Part shown: positions 8,339 through 16,487 of the stretch, in pieces
Numbering within the stretch: the first letter of the stretch is position 1
Layout: every line of letters starts with the position of its first letter
NCBI GenBank assembly: GCA_016199245.1
Contig: JACQHC010000109.1
Coordinates: forward strand, 1 to 33,506
Length of the DNA: 33,506 bases
Source of the DNA: Gemmatimonadota bacterium
GTDB taxonomy: Bacteria > Gemmatimonadota > Gemmatimonadetes > Gemmatimonadales > GWC2-71-9
Direction of reading: 5' to 3'
The notes under the pieces: model-generated
Told to the model about the DNA's origin: nothing
What the model saw: only the letters and a program-made list of their open reading frames with translations
Database searches by the model: none
Made by a program: the position numbers and the translations under genes

Positions 8339-8716
8339 GTGCGGTCCGGCTCGCCTAGCTCTCGTGATGACATGGGCGTCGCAACCTGCGGCCTGCTCAT
8401 GCTCGCCCTCAGTCTCGCGTTTCCCGGAAGTCTCCCCGCCCAGTCGGACACCAAGGTCCTGTATGATGCGCGGTGCGGGTCCTGTCACGGCGTAGGTGGA
8501 GCAGGGGACGGAGCAGCCGCCAAGGCGCTGAAGGTCCCGCTGCCGAGCTTCACCGACTCCGCCTTCGCTGCCGGTCGGACCGACGAGGAGCTGACCGCGT
8601 CGATCGCGAACGGGAAGGCCCCCATGATGCCGGCGTTCGGGAAGCAGCTCAAACCGGAGCAGATCAAGGCGTTGGTGGCCTACATCCGCCAGTTGCGGAA
8701 ACCGTCCGCGAAGTAG
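8339..8716 (+). CDS. Small monoheme class I cytochrome c
   Basis: This 125-residue protein has a signal peptide (TCGLLMLALSLAFPGSLPAQS). One heme-binding CGSCH follows near the mature N-terminus. The downstream APMMPAFGKQL loop offers the distal Met, and the closing helix IKALVAYIRQLRK is typical of class I cytochromes c. It is probably a mobile carrier that takes electrons from the bc complex upstream to a terminal acceptor or to the Qrc-like module downstream. I chose the GTG start because of the strong site GGAGGGG; a start at 8372 would remove 11 residues and keep the signal peptide. Confidence 0.87.
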   Translation: MRSGSPSSRDDMGVATCGLLMLALSLAFPGSLPAQSDTKVLYDARCGSCHGVGGAGDGAAAKALKVPLPSFTDSAFAAGRTDEELTASIANGKAPMMPAFGKQLKPEQIKALVAYIRQLRKPSAK

Positions 8717-8743
8717 CCGAGCCCTGGCCGCGCGCCGCCTCGG

Positions 8744-9316
8744 ATGATCGAGCAACCTCTCCCGCCCGGGGGTCCCGGCGCCCGCATGACCGGCGTGTCG
8801 GGAGCCAGGAGTCGTGTCTGGCGCTACGTGGGTGTTGGTCTCCCCCTGCTGGGGCTGCTTGTGCCCGTGCTGCTGGTGGCAGTCCGCCGCCCCGCGGTGT
8901 CGCAGCCCATCGAGTTCAACCACCTGAAGCACACCAAGGACCTGCAGCTCGACTGCCAGTTCTGTCACGAGTACGTGACGAGCGGCGCCCATTCAGGGCT
9001 TCCCGCGGCCGACAAGTGCGGCATTTGCCACCAGGTCCCGCAAGGGGAGTCTGCGGAGGCGGCGCGGGTAACCGAACTCCTGACGCGGGGCGATCCGCTG
9101 CAGTTCAACAAGCTGTTCCGTTTAGCGGACCACGTGTTCTATACGCACAGCCGCCACGTCGGAATCGCCAAGCTGGAATGCGAGCGGTGCCATGGTGGCA
9201 TCGCCACGACAGAACGGCCACCCAAGCGTCCGCTCGTCACGATCACGATGGACTACTGCATCTCATGCCACCGGGAAACCGGACAGTCCGTGGACTGCGT
9301 GACATGCCACCGGTAG
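8744..9316 (+). CDS. Pentaheme c-type cytochrome, ActA/QrcA-like subunit
   Basis: This 190-residue protein has one N-terminal transmembrane anchor (GVGLPLLGLLVPVLLVAV) and five CXXCH motifs: CQFCH, CGICH, CERCH, CISCH and CVTCH. Supporting His residues (FNHLKHTKD, YTHSRHVG) match cytochrome c7-type ligation. It is the first gene of a run followed by a molybdopterin-family protein, a ferredoxin and an NrfD protein. That order is that of quinone reductase complex (Qrc) and alternative complex III (Act). There it exchanges electrons with periplasmic carriers. Neither the ATG at 8744 nor the one at 8786 has a strong ribosome site, so the start is uncertain. An actA or qrcA symbol would overstate the match. 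Confidence 0.83.
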   Translation: MIEQPLPPGGPGARMTGVSGARSRVWRYVGVGLPLLGLLVPVLLVAVRRPAVSQPIEFNHLKHTKDLQLDCQFCHEYVTSGAHSGLPAADKCGICHQVPQGESAEAARVTELLTRGDPLQFNKLFRLADHVFYTHSRHVGIAKLECERCHGGIATTERPPKRPLVTITMDYCISCHRETGQSVDCVTCHR

Positions 9317-9318
9317 TC

Positions 9319-9324
9319 AGGAGG
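9319..9324 (+). promoter_or_regulatory. Ribosome binding site fixing the molybdoprotein start
   Basis: AGGAGG lies five bases before the ATG at 9330. An in-frame GTG at 9324 overlaps this site and is therefore an unlikely start. Confidence 0.8.
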
Positions 9325-9329
9325 TGCGG

Positions 9330-11669
9330 ATGAGCGTCACGCGGCGGGAGTTCGTGTGGACGGCCGGCGCGGCGGCGGCGGCGCTCGCGTTTCAGCGGGG
9401 CCAGGACATCTTCTGGACGCCTCCTCAGCTTCCCGACGCGGGTTGGGACCCCGGCATCGAGAGCCGGCTCACGTCAACGTGCCTCCTCTGCCCCGCGCGT
9501 TGCGGCCTCCAGGGCCGCACCGTGGACGGTCGCCTCGTCCGCATCGCCGGCAACCGATTGCATCCGATGAGCAAGGGGGGCGTCTGCGCGCGCGGCGTGG
9601 CCGGTGTCCAGATGCTGTATCACCCCGAACGGATTGCGACGCCCCTGCAGCGCATCGGCCCGCGCGGCAGCGGGCAGTGGGAGGCGGTCGAGCCTGAGGC
9701 CGCCCTTACGCTCCTCGCCGATCGGCTCGCAGCGCTGCGCGACGCCGGCCGGCCGGAAGGGCTGGCGCTCCTGGCGGGCTACTGCGCCGGCACGATGCAG
9801 GATTTGTGGCGTCAGTTTCTCGCGACATACGGGTCACCCAACTACATCGCCGACGACTATCCGGACGGAACCGAGCAGATCGCCGCCCTGATGCACGGCA
9901 TTCCGCGGCGTCCCGCCTACGACCTGGAACAGAGCGACCTGATCCTCTCGTTCGGTGCGCCGCTGTTTGAATCGTGGTGGTCCCCGGTTCAGGCGTTCGC
10001 GGGCTTTGCCCGCCCCGGCGATGAGAGTGGCGAGCGCCCGCGGTTGATCCAGGTCGATACGCGTTTCTCCAAGACCGCTGCCCGGGCCCATACCTGGGTG
10101 GGCGTCCGACCGCAGACGCACGCCGTACTCGCCCTGGGCATCGCCTACGTCCTGATCCGCGACCAGTTGTACGATGTCGACTTCGTCGCACGGCACGTCA
10201 ACGGTTTCGAGGACTTCCGGGACGCCAGCGGCCGATTGCATGAAGGGTATCTCTCGCGGGTCGTGCGTCACTACCGCCCCGAAGAGGTGTCCGCGAGCAC
10301 GGGCGTGCCCATCGAGACCATTACGTCGCTAGCCCGAGCCCTGGCAGCGAGCCGACGGTCGGTCGTGATTGCGGGTTCCGACGTGATGCTGAGTCCGAAC
10401 GGGTTGCTCGCCGGCCTCGCTGTCCACAGCCTCAACGTTCTGATGGGGCGGATCAACCGCCCCGGCGGGATTGCGTTCGGTGACGATCCCCCGCTGGCTC
10501 CCGTGGGGCCATCCCGGCACGTGCGCCTGCCGCGGATCGGGACGATGCCGCCGTTCGGCCCGGGTGATCCGGCGCTCGAATTCGCCACGGCTGTTGGTCG
10601 AGGCGAAGGACCGGCGGTCGAGGCGCTGCTGCTGTACTACGCCAATCCACTCGCCTCATCCACGCACCCGGAGCGGTGGCGCGATGCGCTCGACAGGATC
10701 CCGTTCGTCGTCAGCTTGTCGCCGTTCATGGATGAGACCACGCAGCACGTGGATCTGGTCCTCCCTGATCTGCTTCCCTACGAGCGCTGGCAGGACGCGC
10801 CAGCGCCCGCCTCGTACCCCTACCCGGTGTGGGGCGTGACGCAGCCGCTCGTCGAGCCGCCGCCCGGTGGAATCCACACCGGGAACGCCATGCTCGCCGT
10901 GGCCGCGCGTCTGGGTGGCGCAGTCGCGGCTGGTCTGCCATACGAGGACTTCACGGTCCTGCTCAAGGCCCGCGCCCGCGGCCTGTTCGAGGCCCGGCGC
11001 GGCATGATCCTGGGCGACGAGTTCGAGCGCACGCACCATCGTCAGATGGAAGAGCGCGGTTGGTGGTTGCCCGAGCATGAGGAGTTCGAGCCGTTCTGGG
11101 ACGACCTCGTGCAGCGCGGGGGCTGGACCGACCTGCTCCGCGACTACACCGACCCCGATCGCCTGGCGCAGACACCGAGTGGGAAGGTCGAGTTGTTGCC
11201 GGCCGAGCTCCTCCGCGCGCTCGCGGTAGATGGTGGTGGACGGCAGCCGTATGTCGACGTGGCCGGTTTGCCGCTCGAGGGTGACGACGCGTTCCCGCTC
11301 CGGCTCCTCCCATACCGCGTGTCGACGTTGGCGTCGGGGACGCTGGCACTGGAACCCTGGCTCGCGGAGCAGCCGGACATCCTCCAGCATGTACCATGGG
11401 TACCCTGGGTTGAAGTGCATCCGGACACTGCACGGTCGTTTGGTCTCGACGACGGGACGCTCGTGTGGGTCAGCTCGGCGCGAGGTCGGTACCAGGCGCG
11501 CTGCAAGCACTATCGTGGCACGGCGCCGGGGCACGTGAACGCACCGTATGGGTTGCGACACCCGGACGGAGCCCTGGCCAGCCCGCTCCAGCTGCTCGAC
11601 GGTTCTGCCGATCCGCTGACAGGTCTTCTGTCGTGGTCGTCCACGTTCGTACGGCTCGAACGCGCGTAG
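9330..11669 (+). CDS. Molybdopterin oxidoreductase-family subunit, QrcB/ActB-like, Tat-exported
   Basis: This 779-residue protein belongs to the complex iron-sulfur molybdoenzyme (CISM) superfamily. The N-terminus carries TRREFVWTAG, a twin-arginine signal, then Cys51-x2-Cys54-x3-Cys58-x27-Cys86, an intact FS0 [4Fe-4S] motif. Later segments match the family: NRPGGIAFGD, SLSPFMDETT, DLVLPDLLPYERW and QTPSGKVELLP near the C-terminal cofactor domain. Around residues 165-180, where many relatives carry a Cys or Ser metal ligand, I read YPDGTEQ with no Cys or Ser. The protein may therefore lack Mo, as reported for ActB and QrcB, or use Asp. Substrate cannot be read from the sequence. Its neighbours are a pentaheme c upstream and ferredoxin plus NrfD downstream, so a role in quinone/cytochrome electron exchange is likely. 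Confidence 0.85.
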   Translation: MSVTRREFVWTAGAAAAALAFQRGQDIFWTPPQLPDAGWDPGIESRLTSTCLLCPARCGLQGRTVDGRLVRIAGNRLHPMSKGGVCARGVAGVQMLYHPERIATPLQRIGPRGSGQWEAVEPEAALTLLADRLAALRDAGRPEGLALLAGYCAGTMQDLWRQFLATYGSPNYIADDYPDGTEQIAALMHGIPRRPAYDLEQSDLILSFGAPLFESWWSPVQAFAGFARPGDESGERPRLIQVDTRFSKTAARAHTWVGVRPQTHAVLALGIAYVLIRDQLYDVDFVARHVNGFEDFRDASGRLHEGYLSRVVRHYRPEEVSASTGVPIETITSLARALAASRRSVVIAGSDVMLSPNGLLAGLAVHSLNVLMGRINRPGGIAFGDDPPLAPVGPSRHVRLPRIGTMPPFGPGDPALEFATAVGRGEGPAVEALLLYYANPLASSTHPERWRDALDRIPFVVSLSPFMDETTQHVDLVLPDLLPYERWQDAPAPASYPYPVWGVTQPLVEPPPGGIHTGNAMLAVAARLGGAVAAGLPYEDFTVLLKARARGLFEARRGMILGDEFERTHHRQMEERGWWLPEHEEFEPFWDDLVQRGGWTDLLRDYTDPDRLAQTPSGKVELLPAELLRALAVDGGGRQPYVDVAGLPLEGDDAFPLRLLPYRVSTLASGTLALEPWLAEQPDILQHVPWVPWVEVHPDTARSFGLDDGTLVWVSSARGRYQARCKHYRGTAPGHVNAPYGLRHPDGALASPLQLLDGSADPLTGLLSWSSTFVRLERA

Positions 11670-11679
11670 GAGTGCACCG

Positions 11680-12363
11680 ATGACTCGCTGGGGCATGGTG
11701 ATCGACCTCGACCGCTGCACGGGGTGTGCGGCCTGCGAGGTCGCGTGCAAGAGCGAGAACAACATCGCGACTGTCCCGTCGAGACAGGCGGACATGGGAC
11801 GGGCAATCAGCTGGATGAAGGTCATGACCGAGGTCGAGGGGGAGTTCCCCAACAACACCCTGCAGTTCTACCCGCGGCCCTGCATGCACTGTGACAACCC
11901 GCCATGCATCACGGTGTGCCCCGTGCGAGCGACGTACATCAATGACGAAGGTCTGGTCGGCCAGATCTATCCCCGCTGCATCGGCTGCCGGTATTGCGCT
12001 AACGCGTGTCCCTACACGGTCAAGTACTTCAACTGGTACGGTCCGGAGTGGTCCGAGTCGGAACGCCGGCATTTGAATCCCGACGTCTCGGTCCGCCCCA
12101 AAGGTGTGATCGAGAAGTGCACGTTCTGCCATCACCGGCTGCAGAAGGCCCGGGAGGCGGCGCGGGCAGAGGGGCGCGTGCTGCGTGAGGAGGACTATCA
12201 GCCCGCGTGTGCGGAAGTGTGTCCCACCGGCGCCATCGTGTTCGGCGACCTGGACAACCCCAACCACCGCGTGGCCGAGCTCAAGGAGGATCCGCGGGCG
12301 ATGCGTCTGCTGGAGGATCTGGGCACACAGCCCAAGGTGTACTACCTCCGCTCGAGGCAGTGA
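11680..12363 (+). CDS. Four-cluster ferredoxin subunit (QrcC/DmsB/NrfC family)
   Basis: This 227-residue protein has four cysteine clusters suited to [4Fe-4S] centres: CTGCAACEVAC; CMHCDNPPCITVCP; CIGCRYCANACP; and CTFCHHR paired with a distant CAEVCP. This is the standard electron-wire subunit of CISM complexes, linking the molybdopterin-type subunit to the membrane subunit. It has no signal peptide and presumably rides through Tat with its partner (inference). The ATG at 11680 follows TAGGAGTG, which overlaps the upstream stop. The NrfD gene begins two bases after its TGA. Confidence 0.92.
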   Translation: MTRWGMVIDLDRCTGCAACEVACKSENNIATVPSRQADMGRAISWMKVMTEVEGEFPNNTLQFYPRPCMHCDNPPCITVCPVRATYINDEGLVGQIYPRCIGCRYCANACPYTVKYFNWYGPEWSESERRHLNPDVSVRPKGVIEKCTFCHHRLQKAREAARAEGRVLREEDYQPACAEVCPTGAIVFGDLDNPNHRVAELKEDPRAMRLLEDLGTQPKVYYLRSRQ

Positions 12364-12365
12364 AC

Positions 12366-13733
12366 ATGCGTGCGGACGTGCGCGACAAGCTTGCCAGCCT
12401 GCCCGAAGACGAGCGGGTCCTCCTGCGGCCCCTCGTCGATACGTCGCCGCGCTTCTACATGGTGGCCGCCGTCCTCGCGGCCGTGGTTGTCTGGGGATTC
12501 GTTGCCTACTACTTGCAGGTGCGCTACGGCCTCGGTCGCACCGGATTGAACCGCCCGGAGTATTGGGGCATCTACATCATCTGCTTCGTCTTCTTCATCG
12601 GCATCAGCCACGCTGGCACGCTGATATCCGCGATCTTGCGGGTCAGCCAGGCGGAATGGCGGCGCTCCATCACCCGGTCCGCGGAACTGATCACCGTGCT
12701 CGTGATCGGATTCGGCGCCATCCAGCCCATCATCGACCTCGGCCGGCCGGACCGGCTGCTCAATGTGGTGTTCCATGCGCAGTTGCGGTCCCCCCTGCTG
12801 TGGGATGTGATCAGCATCGGCCTCTATTTCACGTCCTGCACGATCTACCTCTACGTCCCCCTGCTCCCGGACCTGGCCATTATCCGGGATTCGGGCATCA
12901 AGGCGCCACGCCTGTACCGGTTCCTGGCAGCGGGCTATCAAGACACGGTGGTCCAGCGGGCGCGCCTCGAGCGGGTCATCGCGATCCTCTCCGTCGCCGT
13001 GATCCCGATTGCGATCTCGGTCCACACGATCATCGGCTGGATCTTCGCCATGACCCTGCGGCCCATGTGGCACAGCACGATCTTTGGACCGTATTTCGTC
13101 ATTGGGGCCATTCACTCGGGGATCGCCGCCATTCTGGTGGCCATGGTGGTGTTGCGCCGCGTGTATGGGCTGGAGCACTACTTCCGCGCGGTGCACTTCG
13201 ACTACCTGGGCAAGATGCTGCTCATCCTCAGCTGCCTGTGGTTCTACTTCACGTTTGCCGAGCATCTGACCGTGCTCTACGGCGCGGAGCCGGCGGAGAT
13301 GCGGACCTTCTGGGCCAAGATCAGCGGCCGGTACGCGGTGCCGTTTTGGACCATGGTCGGGGGATGTTTCCTGGTCCCCTTCGTTCTCATGGCCCGTCGC
13401 GCGACCCGGACGCCGGCAGGGGTTTTCATCGCCGGGATCGCGGTGGTCATCGGTATGTGGCTGGAACGGTACAACATCGTGGTGCCGACGTCGGTCAACC
13501 CCATCTGGGAGATGGAAGCCATCGGCCGGTACCTGCCGTCGTGGATCGAGATCTCGATCATGGCCGGTGCGTTGGCCGGGTTCACGCTGCTCTACATGGT
13601 CGCGACCAAGTTTGTGCCGATCGTATCGATCTGGGAAATCAAGGAGGCCCGCGCGGTCGTCGAGGAAGTGGCGGAACGGGTACGGCGCTATTCCAGTGGA
13701 TTCACGACACCGAAGCTGACGGATAGCGCATGA
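12366..13733 (+). CDS. NrfD/PsrC-family quinone-interacting membrane subunit (ActC/QrcD-like)
   Basis: The ATG at 12366 gives 455 residues with about ten hydrophobic helices, for example FYMVAAVLAAVVVWGFVAYYL, IICFVFFIGISHAGTL and AVIPIAISVHTIIGWIFAMTL. FFIGISHAGTLISAILR and GRPDRLLNVVFH are typical of the larger NrfD-like proteins of alternative complex III. It would bind the quinone and pass electrons to or from the ferredoxin subunit. In some members of this family, helices may also move protons. The gene begins two bases after the ferredoxin stop and overlaps the following tetra-domain cytochrome gene (ATGA), so all belong to one transcription unit. Confidence 0.92.
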   Translation: MRADVRDKLASLPEDERVLLRPLVDTSPRFYMVAAVLAAVVVWGFVAYYLQVRYGLGRTGLNRPEYWGIYIICFVFFIGISHAGTLISAILRVSQAEWRRSITRSAELITVLVIGFGAIQPIIDLGRPDRLLNVVFHAQLRSPLLWDVISIGLYFTSCTIYLYVPLLPDLAIIRDSGIKAPRLYRFLAAGYQDTVVQRARLERVIAILSVAVIPIAISVHTIIGWIFAMTLRPMWHSTIFGPYFVIGAIHSGIAAILVAMVVLRRVYGLEHYFRAVHFDYLGKMLLILSCLWFYFTFAEHLTVLYGAEPAEMRTFWAKISGRYAVPFWTMVGGCFLVPFVLMARRATRTPAGVFIAGIAVVIGMWLERYNIVVPTSVNPIWEMEAIGRYLPSWIEISIMAGALAGFTLLYMVATKFVPIVSIWEIKEARAVVEEVAERVRRYSSGFTTPKLTDSA

Positions 13734-14950
13734 GTCCCGTTGCTCGCGTACTGACGTCGTTGCGCCTCGCGGTCACGGGCTTGGCGTTGGCGTGGCATGT
13801 GACGGCGCCGGCAAGCTGGGCCCAAGAGAGTCCCCGTATCACGGGCGACCCCATCGCGGGCCGCCGGATGTTCGTCGAGCGGGGCTGCGTCGACTGCCAC
13901 TCGATCTGGGGGAACGGCGGGACTTTGGGTCCCGATTTCGCCCTCGTCGGCGCCGGCCGCAGCCTGCAACAGCTGGCCGGTTTGTTCTGGAACCACACGC
14001 CCCGGATGATCGAGACGGTGCGGCGGCGGGGCGTCGCGTGGCCGACCTTCACGGCCGACGAGCTCGCGGACTTCATCAGCTACGTCTACTACGTCAAGCT
14101 GTTCGACGAGCCCGGCAGCCCCGAGCTGGGGGAACGATGGTTCCGCGAGATGCGCTGCCGCGAATGCCATTCCCTCGGGGGCGTCGGCGCCGCGGTCGGG
14201 CCGGCGCTCGATAGCTACGCCCGGTACCCAGCCCCCATCAGGCTCGCGCAAGGGATGTGGAACAGCGGACCCGCCATGCGAGCCCGTCTGGCAGCCCGCG
14301 GCGTCCCGCTGCCGGTGTTCCTCGGCCGGGAGGTCGCGGACCTACAAGCCTACATCCGTCAGGCGTCCAGCCTCGGAAGCCGCGACCTCAGGTTCCTCGA
14401 GCCGCCGGACCCCAATGCTGGCCGCCGCCTGTTTGTCACGAAAAGCTGTGTGGTGTGCCATGGCGCAGACGGTCACGGTTCGGAGAAGGGGCCGCCGCTA
14501 CACGAGATCACGCAGCGGCGCCGCGTCTCGGAGATCGCGGGACTGATCTGGAACCACTCTGGGGCGATGGCCACGGCGCTCGAACGCGAGGGTCTCGCGT
14601 TGCCCCGATTCACCGGCACGGAGATGGCTGACGTCATCGCCTTTCTATACTACTTGCGCTACTACGAGACCGGCGGCGATGCACGGGAAGGAGAGCGCCT
14701 GTTCGAGGCCAAGGGCTGTGCCCGCTGCCACGCACGGGACGGCTCGCCGTCGGTCGGGCCCGACCTTTCCCAGTCGGACGCCGCGTCCACGCTCCTGGGA
14801 CTGGCCGCCGCCATGTGGGACCACGCGCCCGCGATGTACGACCTGATCCAGACTCAGCGCATCGAGTGGCCCCGATTCGAGGGGGACGAGATGCGGAACC
14901 TCTCGATCTACTTGCAGCGACTCAGCCAGCAGAAGCGGGCGGGGCAGTGA
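13730..14950 (+). CDS. Second tetra-domain cytochrome c
   Basis: This 406-residue protein has a signal peptide (LRLAVTGLALAWHVTAPASWAQ). Four cytochrome c domains start at CVDCH (residue 53), CRECH (143), CVVCH (240) and CARCH (330). Each carries a Trp-Asn/Asp-x4-Met signature (WNHTPRM, WNSGPAM, WNHSGAM, WDHAPAM), so all four retain the putative distal Met. Spacing and motifs match the protein at 4011-5207, and the two are evidently duplicates. Its start overlaps the NrfD stop, tying it to the Qrc-like complex as an electron partner. It could be the counterpart of ActD/ActE cytochromes, but the four-domain layout is unlike those mono-domain proteins. Confidence 0.86.
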   Translation: MSPVARVLTSLRLAVTGLALAWHVTAPASWAQESPRITGDPIAGRRMFVERGCVDCHSIWGNGGTLGPDFALVGAGRSLQQLAGLFWNHTPRMIETVRRRGVAWPTFTADELADFISYVYYVKLFDEPGSPELGERWFREMRCRECHSLGGVGAAVGPALDSYARYPAPIRLAQGMWNSGPAMRARLAARGVPLPVFLGREVADLQAYIRQASSLGSRDLRFLEPPDPNAGRRLFVTKSCVVCHGADGHGSEKGPPLHEITQRRRVSEIAGLIWNHSGAMATALEREGLALPRFTGTEMADVIAFLYYLRYYETGGDAREGERLFEAKGCARCHARDGSPSVGPDLSQSDAASTLLGLAAAMWDHAPAMYDLIQTQRIEWPRFEGDEMRNLSIYLQRLSQQKRAGQ

Positions 14951-15164
14951 GCGCGTTTCACGGGTGCTTCACGACGTCTTTAGCGGCGGGCATGCTCCGT
15001 TGCTGGCGCAGCGTCCGGACTCGCGATAGTCTGTCTTCAGCAGCGGTGGCTGAGGTTCTGGGCACAGTGGCGCTGTAGTTTTCTATCGACGTGGCGCACC
15101 ATCTGTGGTCAGGTAGCAACGTGTCGATCTCACGGCCGGGCGATCCCCGCCCTGCCATTGCAAC

Positions 15165-15172
15165 GAGGGAGG
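15165..15172 (+). promoter_or_regulatory. Ribosome binding site for the small tetraheme cytochrome
   Basis: GAGGGAGG lies eight bases before the ATG at 15181. The frame is open upstream to 15091 but with no hydrophobic leader there, so 15181 is the start. The 14951-15164 stretch before it shows no gene I can support and probably carries the promoter. Confidence 0.7.
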
Positions 15173-15180
15173 CTTCATCG

Positions 15181-15600
15181 ATGATGCGTGAGCGATGGCT
15201 GATTCCCCTGGCCTTGGTTGCCGTGGCCGTCTTCGCGGTCGATCCGGCCCTGAGCCAAACCCCCGCCGCCGCCGCCAAGCCACCGGCCATGAAGCACGCC
15301 GCAGCGGGCCGCGACAACTGCCTGATGTGCCACGCTCGCGGTGTGATGGAGCCCGTGCCCGACGTGCCGGAGAACCACGCCGACCGGCCCGTCGAAGCAT
15401 GCCAGTGGTGCCATGCCCCGGACGCCGCGATGCAGACCAAGACGGCCCAGCCCATGAAACACGCCGCCGCCGGCCGCGAGAAGTGCATGATGTGTCACAA
15501 CCCGGGCGTCATGGAAGCCGTGCCGGACGTGCCAGCGGATCACAAGGGTCGGGCGGAGAAACTCTGCGGCCTCTGCCACCAGGCGGCCGCGAAGGAATAG
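15181..15600 (+). CDS. Small tetraheme c-type cytochrome with internal duplication
   Basis: This 139-residue protein has a signal peptide (LIPLALVAVAVFAVDPALS). Four heme motifs (CLMCH, CQWCH, CMMCH, CGLCH) sit in two 42-residue repeats, residues 37-78 and 92-133. Each repeat opens MKHAAAGR, holds a first heme site, a GVMExVPDVP segment, and a second heme site. I count 26 identities in 42 positions. The conserved His after Met-Lys (His38 and His93) is a candidate distal ligand. This is a compact periplasmic carrier built by duplication of a diheme unit. It is separated from the upstream operon by about 230 bases and from the next gene by about 190, so it may have its own promoter. Confidence 0.85.
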   Translation: MMRERWLIPLALVAVAVFAVDPALSQTPAAAAKPPAMKHAAAGRDNCLMCHARGVMEPVPDVPENHADRPVEACQWCHAPDAAMQTKTAQPMKHAAAGREKCMMCHNPGVMEAVPDVPADHKGRAEKLCGLCHQAAAKE

Positions 15601-15790
15601 CGCGGCTCCGATACCAACCGGAAGCACAGCGTTCGCCGGTTCAGGCCAACGAGCTGGTGGACCGCATCCGGCGGTTGGGAAAACCCGGGCGGAGTGGTGA
15701 ACTGGCGCAGGGGCTGTGGTGCGTGATCTCTCGGCATGCGGCGACAGGCCCGGGGTAGCGGTGCCTGTCCACAGCTCACGTGGAGCTCTT

Positions 15791-16450
15791 ATGACAGCGC
15801 TACGCGGAGTCCACGAGTTCGGCAAGCGTGCAATGTGGCCTTGGCTCTGCTGCGCCGTGGTTCTGGGCTGCCGGCAGAGCGACTCTCAGGCCGGGACGGC
15901 CGGTGATACGATCCCGTCCCTCTCCTCGATGGATCAGATCCTCCTGGCCGCGTCCAAGGTCATCCTTCCACCGCCTGGCTTGGCGCCGGCCGATCTGCCA
16001 GATCCAAACTCTCCAGGTGCCCTCGCGATCGCCAGGTACTGCGTGGCCTGTCATGCGCTTCCCGCGCCGAGCAGCCATTCAGCGACGGACTGGCCCCAGG
16101 TGCTGCGCCGGATGTGGGCTCGCATGGACGGACTCCCGCGCCGTTTCAACGTGCCGGTGCCCACGACGGGCGAACGCGTGGTGATCACCCGTTACACAGT
16201 GGCGAACGCCCTGAAAGTGAGCGGCGCCAACTTGCCGCAGGGGCCAGGCCGCGAACGGTTCGAGCGCACCTGCAGCCGCTGCCACGAGTTGGCCGATCCC
16301 CGGCAGCATACGCCTGGCGACTGGGTGGCCGTCGTGACGCGGATGAGCCAGCACATGGAGCAGATGGTCGGTCAGCCGCTCGATGCACAGGAGTTGCAGC
16401 AGATCGTCCTGTATCTGGAGGGTGCCTCGAAAGCGACGCGACGGCCCTAG
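15791..16450 (+). CDS. Diheme cytochrome c lipoprotein
   Basis: The ATG at 15791 follows GGAG and gives 219 residues starting with a lipoprotein signal. The lipobox AVVLGC places the lipidated Cys at residue 27. Two CXXCH motifs follow: CVACH in an N-terminal domain and CSRCH in a C-terminal domain. The second domain has Met-rich helices (VTRMSQHMEQM) and a final class I-like helix (ELQQIVLYLEG). It is probably a membrane-tethered periplasmic carrier. It is the last gene of the + strand cluster and faces the convergent NrfD gene with only 27 bases between stops. An in-frame GTG upstream at 15716 would bury the lipobox and is unlikely. Confidence 0.8.
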   Translation: MTALRGVHEFGKRAMWPWLCCAVVLGCRQSDSQAGTAGDTIPSLSSMDQILLAASKVILPPPGLAPADLPDPNSPGALAIARYCVACHALPAPSSHSATDWPQVLRRMWARMDGLPRRFNVPVPTTGERVVITRYTVANALKVSGANLPQGPGRERFERTCSRCHELADPRQHTPGDWVAVVTRMSQHMEQMVGQPLDAQELQQIVLYLEGASKATRRP

Positions 16451-16470
16451 CCCCGCGCGGGTAAGCACCC

Positions 16471-16487
16471 GACGGCGTCACGCCGTC
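16471..16487. terminator. Perfect 7-bp hairpin at the convergent gene ends
   Basis: GACGGCG (16471-16477) pairs exactly with CGCCGTC (16481-16487) around a 3-base TCA loop. That TCA is the reverse-strand TGA stop of the NrfD gene. Lying between convergent genes, it could end or protect both transcripts. Neither side has a U-tract, so classical intrinsic termination is unproven. Confidence 0.45.

Noticed and set aside
12185-13726. 513-codon + strand frame overlapping the NrfD gene
   Set aside because: Low-complexity Arg/His/Gly/Pro sequence with no membrane helices; the other frame encodes a clear NrfD protein.
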